Assembly (NCBI RefSeq): GCF_022095615.2
Contig: NZ_CP155559.1
Location: 4,865,501-4,929,500 of the forward strand
DNA: 64,000 bases
Reading direction: 5' to 3'
Source of the DNA: Bacillus thuringiensis
GTDB taxonomy: Bacteria; Bacillota; Bacilli; Bacillales; Bacillaceae_G
Part shown: positions 46,345-56,388 of the stretch, one piece after another
Layout: the number at the start of each line of letters is the position of its first letter
How positions within the stretch are numbered: the first letter of the stretch is position 1
Notes under the pieces: model-generated
Told to the model about the DNA's origin: nothing
What the model saw: only the letters and a program-made list of their open reading frames with translations
Database searches by the model: none
Program-made: the position numbers and the translations under genes

Positions 46345-47700
46345 ATGGATACGGTAACATTAGCAAGAGCGTTTTTTGGTTCTTCATTAGCATTCCACAT
46401 TATCTTTGCAACACTTGGTGTCGGGCTTTCATTAATGATTTTTATAAGTGAAATACTCTATCACTGGAAGAAAGATTCCGATTACGCTATTATGGCGAAA
46501 AGATGGACGAAGGCGTTTGCCATCCTTCTCGGTGTAGCAATTCCAACTGGAACAATTGTTGGTGTGCAAATCTCACTTCTTTGGCCTGGTTTTGCCAAAA
46601 TTGTTGGGCAGGTTATTTCTGTTCCCTTTCAAATTGAGATTTTCGCCTTCTTTTTAGAGGCTTTGTTCATGTCCATTTATGTATATGCAGCTGACAAACT
46701 CCCTCCATTCATGAGATTAATCTCGCTATTCTTCGTCATGATTGGTGCCACGGCATCTGCCGTGCTTATTACATCAGCAAATACGTGGATGAATACACCC
46801 GCAGGCTTTTCAATGGGGCCAGATGGGTCAGTTTTTAACGTTGATCCGTGGAAAGCTTTCTTTAATCCGAGTTTTGGCACAAGTGCATTCCACGTCGTGA
46901 TTACAGCCTATACAACTGGAGCTGCCGTCATTGCCTCTATCGCTGGATTTAAATTATTAAAGAAGAATTTAAGTAAACGTGAAGTGGCATATCATAAAAA
47001 GGGACTACTGTTAGGACTCGTCGTGACATTTATTACAGGTGCTACGATGTGGCTTTCGGGACACGAATCGGCAATCGCCTTACATAAGCATTCCCCTGAA
47101 AAACTGGCATCTGCTGAAGCTTTATTTGAAACGACATCACATGCACCGTTATCAATTGGTGGAGTTGTGGATCCTAACACACTTGAACTAAACTATGCAC
47201 TAGAAATTCCGAACATGCTTAGCCTACTAGTGGGACTAGACCCTAGCACCGTCGTAAAAGGACTAAATGAATTCCCACAAGAAACATGGCCACCATTTTA
47301 CACACATACACTATTCAATTTAATGGTCGGCACCGCTGCCTTCACCTTTGCAGTTGCAGCAATTGCTCTCTTATATTGGTACTTTGTTTACCGAAAAAAA
47401 GGAGCAGAATTACCGAAGTGGCTTCTTTGGGGAGCTGCTGCATGTGGACCAATTATGATGCTCGGTATTGAATTCGGTTGGATTTTCAGCTGTAGTGGTC
47501 GTCAGCCATGGACCATTTATGGTATGCAACGCACAGTCGACGCTTCTACACGCGCTGATTTTGTCGGTCCTTTATTTATTCTATTCATCATTTTATATAT
47601 TGGACTCGGCATTTTAACGGTTTTTGTACTACGGACATTCTTTAAAAAACATCCGCTTGCAAATGATTTACATCACGAAGGAGGCGATTCTCGTGCATGA
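46345..47700 (+). CDS. cydA: Cytochrome bd-type quinol oxidase subunit I
   Basis: 451 residues from ATG 46345 (GAGGAG 7 bp upstream). About nine membrane helices; MDTVTLARAFFGSSLAFHIIFATLGVGLSL contains the haem-ligand His, and MWLSGHESAIALHKHSPEKL and the later GRQPWTIYGMQR are family landmarks. The Q-loop is short, as in Firmicutes and cyanide-insensitive types. Residues before GRQPW are FSCS, where bd oxidases usually have an acidic residue. Forms a quinol-oxidising complex with CydB, overlapping the next gene by 8 bp. No cydCD follows. Confidence 0.92.
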   Translation: MDTVTLARAFFGSSLAFHIIFATLGVGLSLMIFISEILYHWKKDSDYAIMAKRWTKAFAILLGVAIPTGTIVGVQISLLWPGFAKIVGQVISVPFQIEIFAFFLEALFMSIYVYAADKLPPFMRLISLFFVMIGATASAVLITSANTWMNTPAGFSMGPDGSVFNVDPWKAFFNPSFGTSAFHVVITAYTTGAAVIASIAGFKLLKKNLSKREVAYHKKGLLLGLVVTFITGATMWLSGHESAIALHKHSPEKLASAEALFETTSHAPLSIGGVVDPNTLELNYALEIPNMLSLLVGLDPSTVVKGLNEFPQETWPPFYTHTLFNLMVGTAAFTFAVAAIALLYWYFVYRKKGAELPKWLLWGAAACGPIMMLGIEFGWIFSCSGRQPWTIYGMQRTVDASTRADFVGPLFILFIILYIGLGILTVFVLRTFFKKHPLANDLHHEGGDSRA

Positions 47701-48718
47701 GGAAAGTATTGCAATCATTATCTTATGGGCTCTTATTTTCGTATACAGCATATTAGGGTCCATCGATTTTGGAGCAGGTTTTTGGGGCATGGTGTACGCA
47801 AAACATCCAACGATTGCTGCTAAACTTGCCAATCGATACTTATCACCAACTTGGGAAGTAACAAATACATTTCTCGTCTTTGTCGTTGTCGCTTTTCTCG
47901 GTTTTTTTCCGAAAGCCGCTTTCACCCTTGCGACAGTAATGTTCGTACCAGTTATGTTAATTTTAATACTCATTGCAATTCGTAGTACATTCATGGTATT
48001 TGCTTACTCTTTGCCAAAATATCAGTACCTTCTTCGGGTTATTTCAGGCATTACTGGGCTCTTAATTCCAGCCTTATTAATTACTGTTTTACCCGTAACA
48101 GAGGGGGCTTATATTACAATGTCTGAAGGAAAAGAAGTACTCCTGTATGGAAAACTTCTTTCTAGCCCGGTTATCTACTGTTATATGCTCTTCGGGCTAA
48201 CTTCGGAGCTATTTCTCTCCTCTCTCTTTCTTGCTGATTTTGCGAGAGAGCAAGGTTCAGAAGATTCGTATAGAATTTATAGAAGAAACGCCATCATCCT
48301 TGGTCCTGCAACACTCGTTACGGCGATTATCGCCCTCGTTGTAATGGACCCGGAAACACACTGGCTTATGCAAGGACTAATAAAGCAATTCCCATGGTTT
48401 ACAGTTTCTATCGTTTTATTCATTATAGGGTACTCTTCTCTTTGGTGGACAAACAAGAAGTATGGCACGCTAGGATACCCTCGCATTGCCGTGTTAGCAG
48501 TCGTCGCTCAATATGCATTTGCAAGTTACGCTTACGGCGTCGCGCATTTACCGTATATTATTTATCCTGATGTAACTGTATTTACGAGCTTTACAACGCC
48601 AGAAACGTTCTATGCATTGCTTATTCTATACGCAATTGGAATTGCAATTTTACTACCAGGATTTATTTTCTTCTGGAATTTATTCTTGAAGGATCGAACT
48701 TTTTTGAAGGAGAAATAA
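47693..48718 (+). CDS. cydB: Cytochrome bd-type quinol oxidase subunit II
   Basis: 341 residues from GTG 47693, with GGAGG 8 bp upstream; it overlaps the end of cydA by 8 bp. About eight helices; IIILWALIFVYSILGSIDFGAGFWGM and RYLSPTWEVTNTFLVF resemble CydB conserved regions (GxDFG and the helix containing W and N). With CydA it reduces oxygen at high affinity, useful under low oxygen. The pair resembles the secondary ythAB set of B. subtilis, which also lacks cydCD. Confidence 0.9.
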   Translation: MHEESIAIIILWALIFVYSILGSIDFGAGFWGMVYAKHPTIAAKLANRYLSPTWEVTNTFLVFVVVAFLGFFPKAAFTLATVMFVPVMLILILIAIRSTFMVFAYSLPKYQYLLRVISGITGLLIPALLITVLPVTEGAYITMSEGKEVLLYGKLLSSPVIYCYMLFGLTSELFLSSLFLADFAREQGSEDSYRIYRRNAIILGPATLVTAIIALVVMDPETHWLMQGLIKQFPWFTVSIVLFIIGYSSLWWTNKKYGTLGYPRIAVLAVVAQYAFASYAYGVAHLPYIIYPDVTVFTSFTTPETFYALLILYAIGIAILLPGFIFFWNLFLKDRTFLKEK

Positions 48719-48725
48719 TATAGTG

Positions 48726-48764
48726 GGGAGTCTGTTCCAAACGGCATTTTGGGATGGACTCCTT
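48726..48764 (+). terminator. cydAB terminator
   Basis: GGAGTC...GACTCC outer stem with TCCAAA/TTTTGGGA inner pairing, followed by TTTTGTCATGTTTT. Confidence 0.75.
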
Positions 48765-48779
48765 TTGTCATGTTTTGTC

Positions 48780-48855
48780 GATAAGTCGATATATTTTCAA
48801 AACCGCTGATATATTTTGAGTTGCGCCGATATATTTCAATAATCGCTCATATAAA
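48780..48855 (+). repeat. 20-bp-period intergenic repeat, copy C
   Basis: GATATATT units begin at 48788, 48808 and 48828 and a variant CATATAAA at 48848, an exact 20-bp period. Each unit ends in CGCT or CGCC before the next anchor. Follows the cydAB terminator. Confidence 0.8.
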
Positions 48856-49069
48856 TGTCATTTTCTATCTTACCGCCCCCACAATTTATAGACTCCTCTC
48901 ACAATAGTTATTTCACTATTCGTGACACTTGTCCTTTAGCTTGAAAAACACATATTCACTTTATTCCATCATACGTCTAGTTCTTCCTATTTTTTACTGA
49001 ATATACTACCAATACAGACCTTGAGACAAGCTACATTGGTTTAAGGAAAAGTAGAAAGGTAGGTAAAAT
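48856..49069. other. Intergenic region upstream of the ArsB-like gene
   Basis: About 210 bp, AT-rich, presumably with the promoter of the downstream permease. No clear operator, in particular no ArsR-type palindrome that I recognise. Confidence 0.4.
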
Positions 49070-50428
49070 ATGAGCATTGAAATATGGATTACTATTATTG
49101 TATTCTTCTTAACGATGATTGTTATCTTTTGGCGACCTCGTGGTTTAAATGAGGCGTGGCCGGCAGCAATTGGCGCTGGCATTATCCTGATTACTGGACT
49201 TGTATCAAAACCAGACGTCATGGACATTATCAGTAAAATCGGCGGTGCCTCGATAACAATATTAGCGACCATCGTTATGGCGGTTATATTAGAAAGCTTC
49301 GGCTTCTTTCACTGGTCTGCAGCGAAACTTGCAAACCTAGCAAAAGGATCCGGCCGCCGTTTGTACTGGTATATTCAATTATTATGTTTTCTTATGACTC
49401 TTTTATTTAATAACGACGGTAGTATTTTAATTACGACTCCAATTTTAATTCTTCTCCTAAAAAATCTTCAATTAAAACCTCATCAACAAATTCCTTATTT
49501 ATTAAGCGGCGCTTTAATCGCCACTGCATCTAGTGCACCAATTGGTGTAAGTAATATCGTAAACTTAATCGCATTAAATATCGTTCATATGACTCTTTAT
49601 ATGCACACAGCGATGATGTTTGTACCTGCAACATTAGGACTATTGTTTATGTCATGGCTTATGTACACAGTTTTAAAGAAAAAACTACCAGAAAGATTAC
49701 CTGTTTCTTCATATGATATCGAAGAAATATTCTTCACGAAAAACTTCCATCCGTTAAAAGGAAAAAATTCTGTTGATACGAAACAAAAACGTACGAAATT
49801 CATGCTAAGAGTATTAGGCTTCGTCTTCCTTATGCGCTGTCTTCTATTCGTTGCATCATTCTTATCCATCCCAATCGAAATTGTTGCTGTACTCGGTTCA
49901 CTCGTTCTTCTCATCTGGAGATGGTACTACTTACGAACGAATCCTATCGATATTTTGAAAAAGACACCGTGGCACATTTTAATTTTCGCTTTCTCTATGT
50001 ATGTCATTATTTACGGGCTTCATAACGCAGGATTAACAGCGGTGCTTGTCAATTGGCTTGAACCACTTGTAAGCCAACATCTGCTCTATGCTAGCTTTGC
50101 AATGGGCGGGCTCGTCTCCCTCCTCTCTAACGTCTTCAATAACCATCCTGCACTTATGATTGGTACAATCACATTAACAGAAATGGGACTAGACCCAGTC
50201 ACATTAAAAACTATCTATCTCGCAAACATTATTGGTAGTGACATCGGTTCACTATTATTACCAATCGGTACGCTAGCTTCCCTCATTTGGATGTATATCC
50301 TGAAACAAAACAAAATTAAAGTAAAATGGAAAGACTATTTAAGTGTATCCCTTATCGTTATTCCTCTCACAACAGTCGTCACATTATTCCTCTTATACTA
50401 CTGGGTACACCTCTTCTTCGCCTTATAA
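49070..50428 (+). CDS. ArsB/NhaD-type anion or ion permease
   Basis: 452 residues, about eleven membrane helices. Two inverted-repeat re-entrant motifs of the ion transporter superfamily: LLFNNDGSILITTPILILLL (about 106-125) and LLSNVFNNHPALMIGTI (about 350-366), with ATASSAPIGVSNIVNLIAL between. Closest by pattern to ArsB arsenite pumps, but without arsR, arsC or arsA next to it; transport of another anion or Na/H exchange is possible. AGAAAGGTAGG precedes the ATG. Confidence 0.82.
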   Translation: MSIEIWITIIVFFLTMIVIFWRPRGLNEAWPAAIGAGIILITGLVSKPDVMDIISKIGGASITILATIVMAVILESFGFFHWSAAKLANLAKGSGRRLYWYIQLLCFLMTLLFNNDGSILITTPILILLLKNLQLKPHQQIPYLLSGALIATASSAPIGVSNIVNLIALNIVHMTLYMHTAMMFVPATLGLLFMSWLMYTVLKKKLPERLPVSSYDIEEIFFTKNFHPLKGKNSVDTKQKRTKFMLRVLGFVFLMRCLLFVASFLSIPIEIVAVLGSLVLLIWRWYYLRTNPIDILKKTPWHILIFAFSMYVIIYGLHNAGLTAVLVNWLEPLVSQHLLYASFAMGGLVSLLSNVFNNHPALMIGTITLTEMGLDPVTLKTIYLANIIGSDIGSLLLPIGTLASLIWMYILKQNKIKVKWKDYLSVSLIVIPLTTVVTLFLLYYWVHLFFAL

Positions 50429-50433
50429 ACGAC

Positions 50434-50473
50434 AGAAGCCCGCTTTGCTACCGTCTTAGCAAAGCGGGCTTCT
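50434..50473. terminator. Bidirectional terminator ArsB-like/thiC
   Basis: 17-bp perfect stem AGAAGCCCGCTTTGCTA and complement with a 6-nt loop between convergent genes. Confidence 0.92.
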
Positions 50474-50529
50474 TCTATATTTAAGTTAGGTACTACAGTG
50501 TGATCAATCAAGTAAAGAGGTGTAACGTG

Positions 50530-52413
<1,884 letters not shown>

Positions 52414-52416
52414 TTA

Positions 52417-52511
52417 ACTTCCCTACGCTGGTACGAGCCAGATCAGGTCCAAAGGGTTAAGAAGATCAAGCGCTTCTCTCTCAGCCTACGCATACGTTAG
52501 GCACCCCTAGT
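52417..52511 (-). ncRNA. TPP riboswitch (THI element)
   Basis: On the minus strand: GGGGTGCC near the 5' end, CTGAGAG, ACCCTTTGGACCTGATCTGG, then GTACCAGCGTAGGGAAGT, the canonical THI-box series in order and spacing. It senses thiamine pyrophosphate and turns off thiC. Confidence 0.97.
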
Positions 52512-52589
52512 TTATCACTGATTTAATTTTCAATACTTTCCCATCATACACGATAATCTGAAAAATGCAAAGTTTATTTCTTTTGTTGC

Positions 52590-54251
52590 TTATGGAATCA
52601 TCCACGTTAAATAATATGCCTGCACATACGTCATAATACCAACAATAATTACGAAGAATAAACTATGCTTCACTGTAAAGCGGAATAAATCTGATTCTTT
52701 TCCAGCCAGTCCAACTGCCGCACAAGCAATCGCAATCGATTGCGGAGAAATCATTTTTCCTGTTACACCGCCCGTTGTATTTGCTGCAACGAGAAGTACT
52801 TCAGATACACCGACTTGCTGCGCTGTAATCGCTTGTAAATTCGAGAACAGTGCATTCGCTGACGTATCAGATCCTGTTAAGAATACCCCAATCCAGCCTA
52901 GAAATGGTGAGAAGAACGGGAATAGCCCGCCAGTTCCTGCAAGTGCTAACGCTAATGTAGAAGATAAACCAGAATAGTTTGCGATAAACGCGAATCCTAA
53001 TACGAATCCAATTGATAGAATCGGCATCTTAAGCTCGTTTAATGTTTCTTTAAATGTTACTACTGCATCTTTTACACTCATTTTCAAAATCAGCATGGAA
53101 ATGAGACAAGCAATTAAAATTGCTGTTCCCGTCGCTGATAAAATATCTAATTTCAGGATTGCTTCATAAGGCGTCGGTTTATTTACAATTGGCTCTGCTT
53201 TCATTACTAGATTGTGTAAGCCTGGAACTTCAAACTTAAACACAAGGCTTTCCAACGCGCCACCTGGAGCAAATAACGATTTAAAGAAACTTTGGCTCCA
53301 AATGACTACCATTACAGTTAAAATAATGAATGGAGACCATGCTTTTACGACCTTTCCTACCGTTAGTTTCGGCATAGATGTTGCCGTCGTTGCCGCAGCT
53401 ACTTCACTATTTGCTTCTTTAGACTGATAGATTTCTTTCGGCTGCCAAACTTTTAAGAATAGCGATAAACTCACTAAACTTACAAGTGCTGACGTAATAT
53501 CCGGAAGTTCTGGTCCTAAGAACGTCGCTGTAATGAACTGCGTAATTGCAAATGAGCTACCCGCTACAAATAGAGCTGGCCATGTTTGTCTTACTCCTTT
53601 AAATCCATCCATTAAAAATACGATAAAGAACGGAACAAATAATGATAGAAACGGTAATTGATGTCCAGCCATTTGTCCAATTTTATGTGGGTCAATACCA
53701 GTTACTTGTCCAGCAACTGTAATCGGAATTCCCATCGCTCCGAACGCTACCGGTGCCGTATTTGCGATTAAACAAAGACCCGCTGCATATAAAGGATTTA
53801 ACCCAAGACCCGCAAGAAGTGCTGCCGTAATCGCTACTGGTGCACCAAATCCTGCTGCCCCTTCCAAAAATGCTCCAAATGAAAAACCGATTAAAATAAC
53901 GAGTAAACGATGGTCATTTGTAATGGATAATACAGATGCACGAATGACATCGAATTGACCTGTTTTTACAGATATTTTATATAAAAATACCGACATAATG
54001 ATAATCCAAGCAATCGGCCATAGTCCGTATAAGAAACCATATCCGGTCGCTGCCATCGCCATCGTGAACGGCATCTTATAAGCGAATAATGCCACTAAAA
54101 TTGTAAGTACAACTGTAATAAATCCTGCCACATACCCCTTCATGCGGAAAACTGCTAAAGCTAAGAAAAAAAAGATAATCGGAATAAGTGCGACCGCTGC
54201 CGAAATCCAAATGTTTCCGAACGGATCATAAACTTGTGTCCATGTGTTCAT
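52590..54251 (-). CDS. lctP: L-lactate permease
   Basis: 553 residues, LctP/GlcA family with about thirteen helices. Landmarks: [25 protein letters not shown] (about 116-140), [39 protein letters not shown] and [21 protein letters not shown]. Imports lactate or glycolate with a proton. GGGGGAGA precedes the ATG. A good cre site lies about 100 bp upstream, so glucose repression via CcpA is likely. No lutABC or ldh gene is adjacent. Confidence 0.93.
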   Translation of the reverse strand: MNTWTQVYDPFGNIWISAAVALIPIIFFFLALAVFRMKGYVAGFITVVLTILVALFAYKMPFTMAMAATGYGFLYGLWPIAWIIIMSVFLYKISVKTGQFDVIRASVLSITNDHRLLVILIGFSFGAFLEGAAGFGAPVAITAALLAGLGLNPLYAAGLCLIANTAPVAFGAMGIPITVAGQVTGIDPHKIGQMAGHQLPFLSLFVPFFIVFLMDGFKGVRQTWPALFVAGSSFAITQFITATFLGPELPDITSALVSLVSLSLFLKVWQPKEIYQSKEANSEVAAATTATSMPKLTVGKVVKAWSPFIILTVMVVIWSQSFFKSLFAPGGALESLVFKFEVPGLHNLVMKAEPIVNKPTPYEAILKLDILSATGTAILIACLISMLILKMSVKDAVVTFKETLNELKMPILSIGFVLGFAFIANYSGLSSTLALALAGTGGLFPFFSPFLGWIGVFLTGSDTSANALFSNLQAITAQQVGVSEVLLVAANTTGGVTGKMISPQSIAIACAAVGLAGKESDLFRFTVKHSLFFVIIVGIMTYVQAYYLTWMIP

Positions 54252-54311
54252 TGTTCTCTCCCCCTAAAGAATCCCCTTTTAAATAGAATAACCTCATCAA
54301 TAGACTATCAG

Positions 54312-54323
54312 GTCATCATACCT
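54312..54323. promoter_or_regulatory. Possible GntR-type operator upstream of lctP
   Basis: GGTCATCATACC, with GT...AC outer symmetry as in FadR-type GntR operators, near two further TCATCA/TGATGA words at 54294-54320. Speculative; LutR/LldR-type control of lactate genes would fit. Confidence 0.3.
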
Positions 54324-54349
54324 TTAAGTCTAAAAATAAAAAACGTTTA

Positions 54350-54364
54350 AGAAAACGTTTTCAA
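54350..54364 (-). promoter_or_regulatory. cre site (CcpA) upstream of lctP
   Basis: On the minus strand TTGAAAACGTTTTCT matches the strong cre form WTGAAARCGYTTTCW; about 100 bp upstream of the lctP start. Confidence 0.7.
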
Positions 54365-54547
54365 TAACTTTCATTTATACTGTACCATAACAATTTCTAT
54401 TACAAAAGATTTTTTTGAAAATTATATTATTTAATATAAAAATCTTACAAAATCGTCACGTTGCTGTAATGTTCATCGATAGTAAGCTTGCCAAAACTAT
54501 CGCATAATAATAGTATAGCAATGGACATTATTTATGAGGTGATATAT

Positions 54548-54865
54548 ATGAACGGAAACAAAATATTAGCAGCTTTATCTTACTTTAGCGTACTCTTTGC
54601 CCCTATCTTATTCCCTATTATCGTTTGGCTTGTAGGGGATGCTGAAACAAAACCACATGCAAAACGTGCTCTGTGGACACACATTATCCCAAGTATCGCT
54701 ACATTCATTGGCTTGGTTATTCTAGGAGTTATGGGTCTTGGATCTGATCAGCCTGATGTAACACTTGGAATTGGAACAATGATTGTCTTATGTATTTGCG
54801 GAATCATCAGCTTATACTACTTCATTTGGAACATTGTGAAGGGCATTAAAGTATTGAAAGCTTAA
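54548..54865 (+). CDS. DUF4870-type small membrane protein
   Basis: 105 residues from ATG 54548 (GAGGTG upstream). Three predicted helices; NKILAALSYFSVLFAPILFPIIVWL followed by HAKRALWTHIIP and a final ISLYYFIWNIVKGIKVL is the DUF4870 (Tic20-like) pattern. Function unknown; B. cereus genomes carry several such proteins. Transcribed alone, with a strong terminator. Confidence 0.85.
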   Translation: MNGNKILAALSYFSVLFAPILFPIIVWLVGDAETKPHAKRALWTHIIPSIATFIGLVILGVMGLGSDQPDVTLGIGTMIVLCICGIISLYYFIWNIVKGIKVLKA

Positions 54866-54897
54866 TTTCCTTTTTAAACAAACGTTTGATTAAAAAG

Positions 54898-54935
54898 AAA
54901 AACCGTCCCAAAAATATCTTTTGGGACGGTTTTTT
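54898..54935. terminator. Bidirectional terminator
   Basis: AAAAACCGTCCCAAAA/TTTTGGGACGGTTTTT stem with a 5-nt loop between convergent genes. Confidence 0.92.
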
Positions 54936-55426
54936 TATCTTCTGCGTTTCTTCTTTTTTCTCATCATCTTCTTGCGACGCGTATTCACTTTATCCGCTAT
55001 AATGTGAAGCGTACTCGCCACAACAATTCCCATTACGAACGTTGTAATTTCAACCTCATGTTCCTTCGCAATTCCTATTAAATTCCCGTCAAGCGCGATT
55101 ACATTTAATAGGAATAAAAACGGGGAAAACACAATTAACATGTATGCAATACGAATCACATCACCAAGTATAATTGTATGTGTAAAGAAGGAGCGATGCG
55201 GCATTACCTTCTTATACGGATACCAAAATATACGTAAGAATCCCCATTTATTATACGCATTACTATACGTATCTAAATCCGGCGTTAAAAATGTAGTACC
55301 TACTAAAAAGCCAATTGCAAAAGTTAATAAAAAATCAAAGTTTGTTAATCCATACGAAAAGAGCATAAACAAAACAACCGGAAGGGATATTAAGTTTATT
55401 TTCGTATGTGTTCTTCCTGATGGCAT
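54935..55426 (-). CDS. DUF2227 putative metal-binding membrane protein
   Basis: 163 residues. MPSGRTHTKIN at the start (His near residue 7), TPDLDTYSNAY (Asp pair), MPHRSFFTHTIIL (two His) and LHIIADKV near the end would form a metal site in a membrane setting, similar to YdjM/DUF457 hydrolases. Three or four helices and a very basic C-terminus (K/R-rich, last 18 residues) that may bind phospholipid or nucleic acid. AGGAAGTG precedes the ATG. Confidence 0.82.
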   Translation of the reverse strand: MPSGRTHTKINLISLPVVLFMLFSYGLTNFDFLLTFAIGFLVGTTFLTPDLDTYSNAYNKWGFLRIFWYPYKKVMPHRSFFTHTIILGDVIRIAYMLIVFSPFLFLLNVIALDGNLIGIAKEHEVEITTFVMGIVVASTLHIIADKVNTRRKKMMRKKKKRRR

Positions 55427-55476
55427 AATGCACTTCCTCGCTTACGTTCGCCCTGTCACCATATGACAGTTCTCAC

Positions 55477-55842
55477 CTATTGATCTAATTTCTGATCGAT
55501 AAAGGATGTGTCTATATCCGAACCAAACCATTCTGCCAACTTCACTCGTGCCTTATCTTTCACATCTTCATTGACGTATATCGACGCTTGTAATAGCGCA
55601 GCCATTAACGCCCCTAAATCATCCGTATAACCAATTCCAGCAATGAAATCCGGAATCGCATCAATCGGTGCAATAAAATAAGCAAGTGCTCCAATTACAA
55701 TAATTTTCACTCGTTTTGGAACATCCGGTTTCTGCAAAACGTAAAACAATAATAAACTTGCATAAATGACCGATTGCCCTGCTTGTTTTGCAACATGTTT
55801 TCCTTTCTTCCAAAACGCTTCAACTGAAAATTTTTGTTCCAT
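55477..55842 (-). CDS. YkvA family protein (DUF1232)
   Basis: 121 residues. One membrane helix region with the DUF1232 signature KIIVIGALAYFIAPIDAIPDFIAG followed by IGYTDDLGALMAALLQA. Function unknown. The gene is 51 bp upstream of the DUF2227 gene in the same direction, probably one transcript. GGGAGG precedes the ATG. Confidence 0.88.
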   Translation of the reverse strand: MEQKFSVEAFWKKGKHVAKQAGQSVIYASLLLFYVLQKPDVPKRVKIIVIGALAYFIAPIDAIPDFIAGIGYTDDLGALMAALLQASIYVNEDVKDKARVKLAEWFGSDIDTSFIDQKLDQ

Positions 55843-56388
55843 ATGAAAGCCTCCCTATTTTTAAAAAGAAATAAGCTACAATATGTTATTAGTAAAAGTT
55901 CATCAAAATTACACATAATCTATCAATGAACTTTTATTGTAACAAACAAACCAAAAAAGAACAAGTGTTCGTTAATTTTTACATACTTCCCATCATATAA
56001 TAGGTTTCTATATAACCACTTACCCATTGTCATTTCTTATTTATCAACCTAGAAAATTTTCACTTTCACTTAACATCCCGTTCTATCTTTGTTATATTTT
56101 CTAGTTGACGGACATATAAACGAGTGTTAAAGTTTTCTCTGGTAGTGACAAATCTCATACAAAAAATGTAAAATGTTATAGTGTTTCTCAGAAATGAATT
56201 TTGTTGTATAATACAGAAATGACGTTATGCTTATGAGCAACACAAGAAACCAAAAGGGTATGCATAGTTATAGTCGTATATGGGTGAATATAGAACCTCT
56301 AATTATGGCCAAGAAAACTATGTATTTTTTATTTTAGCATTTTTCGCTCCAAAATCGACCAAGCCTGATAGAGAAAGGGTGGAAATGA
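55843..56388. other. Intergenic region between the YkvA gene and ltaS
   Basis: About 545 bp, divergent promoters, no protein gene I can support. TTGACG (56104) with TAAAGT 17 bp later is a weak plus-strand promoter candidate; a TATAAT at about 56207, with TTTCTC 17 bp upstream, is a better-placed one for ltaS, giving a leader of about 170 nt. No strong hairpin or operator noticed. Confidence 0.4.

Noticed and set aside
54876..54890. CAAACGTTTG palindrome as an operator
   Set aside because: It lies between a stop codon and a terminator, with no gene start nearby.
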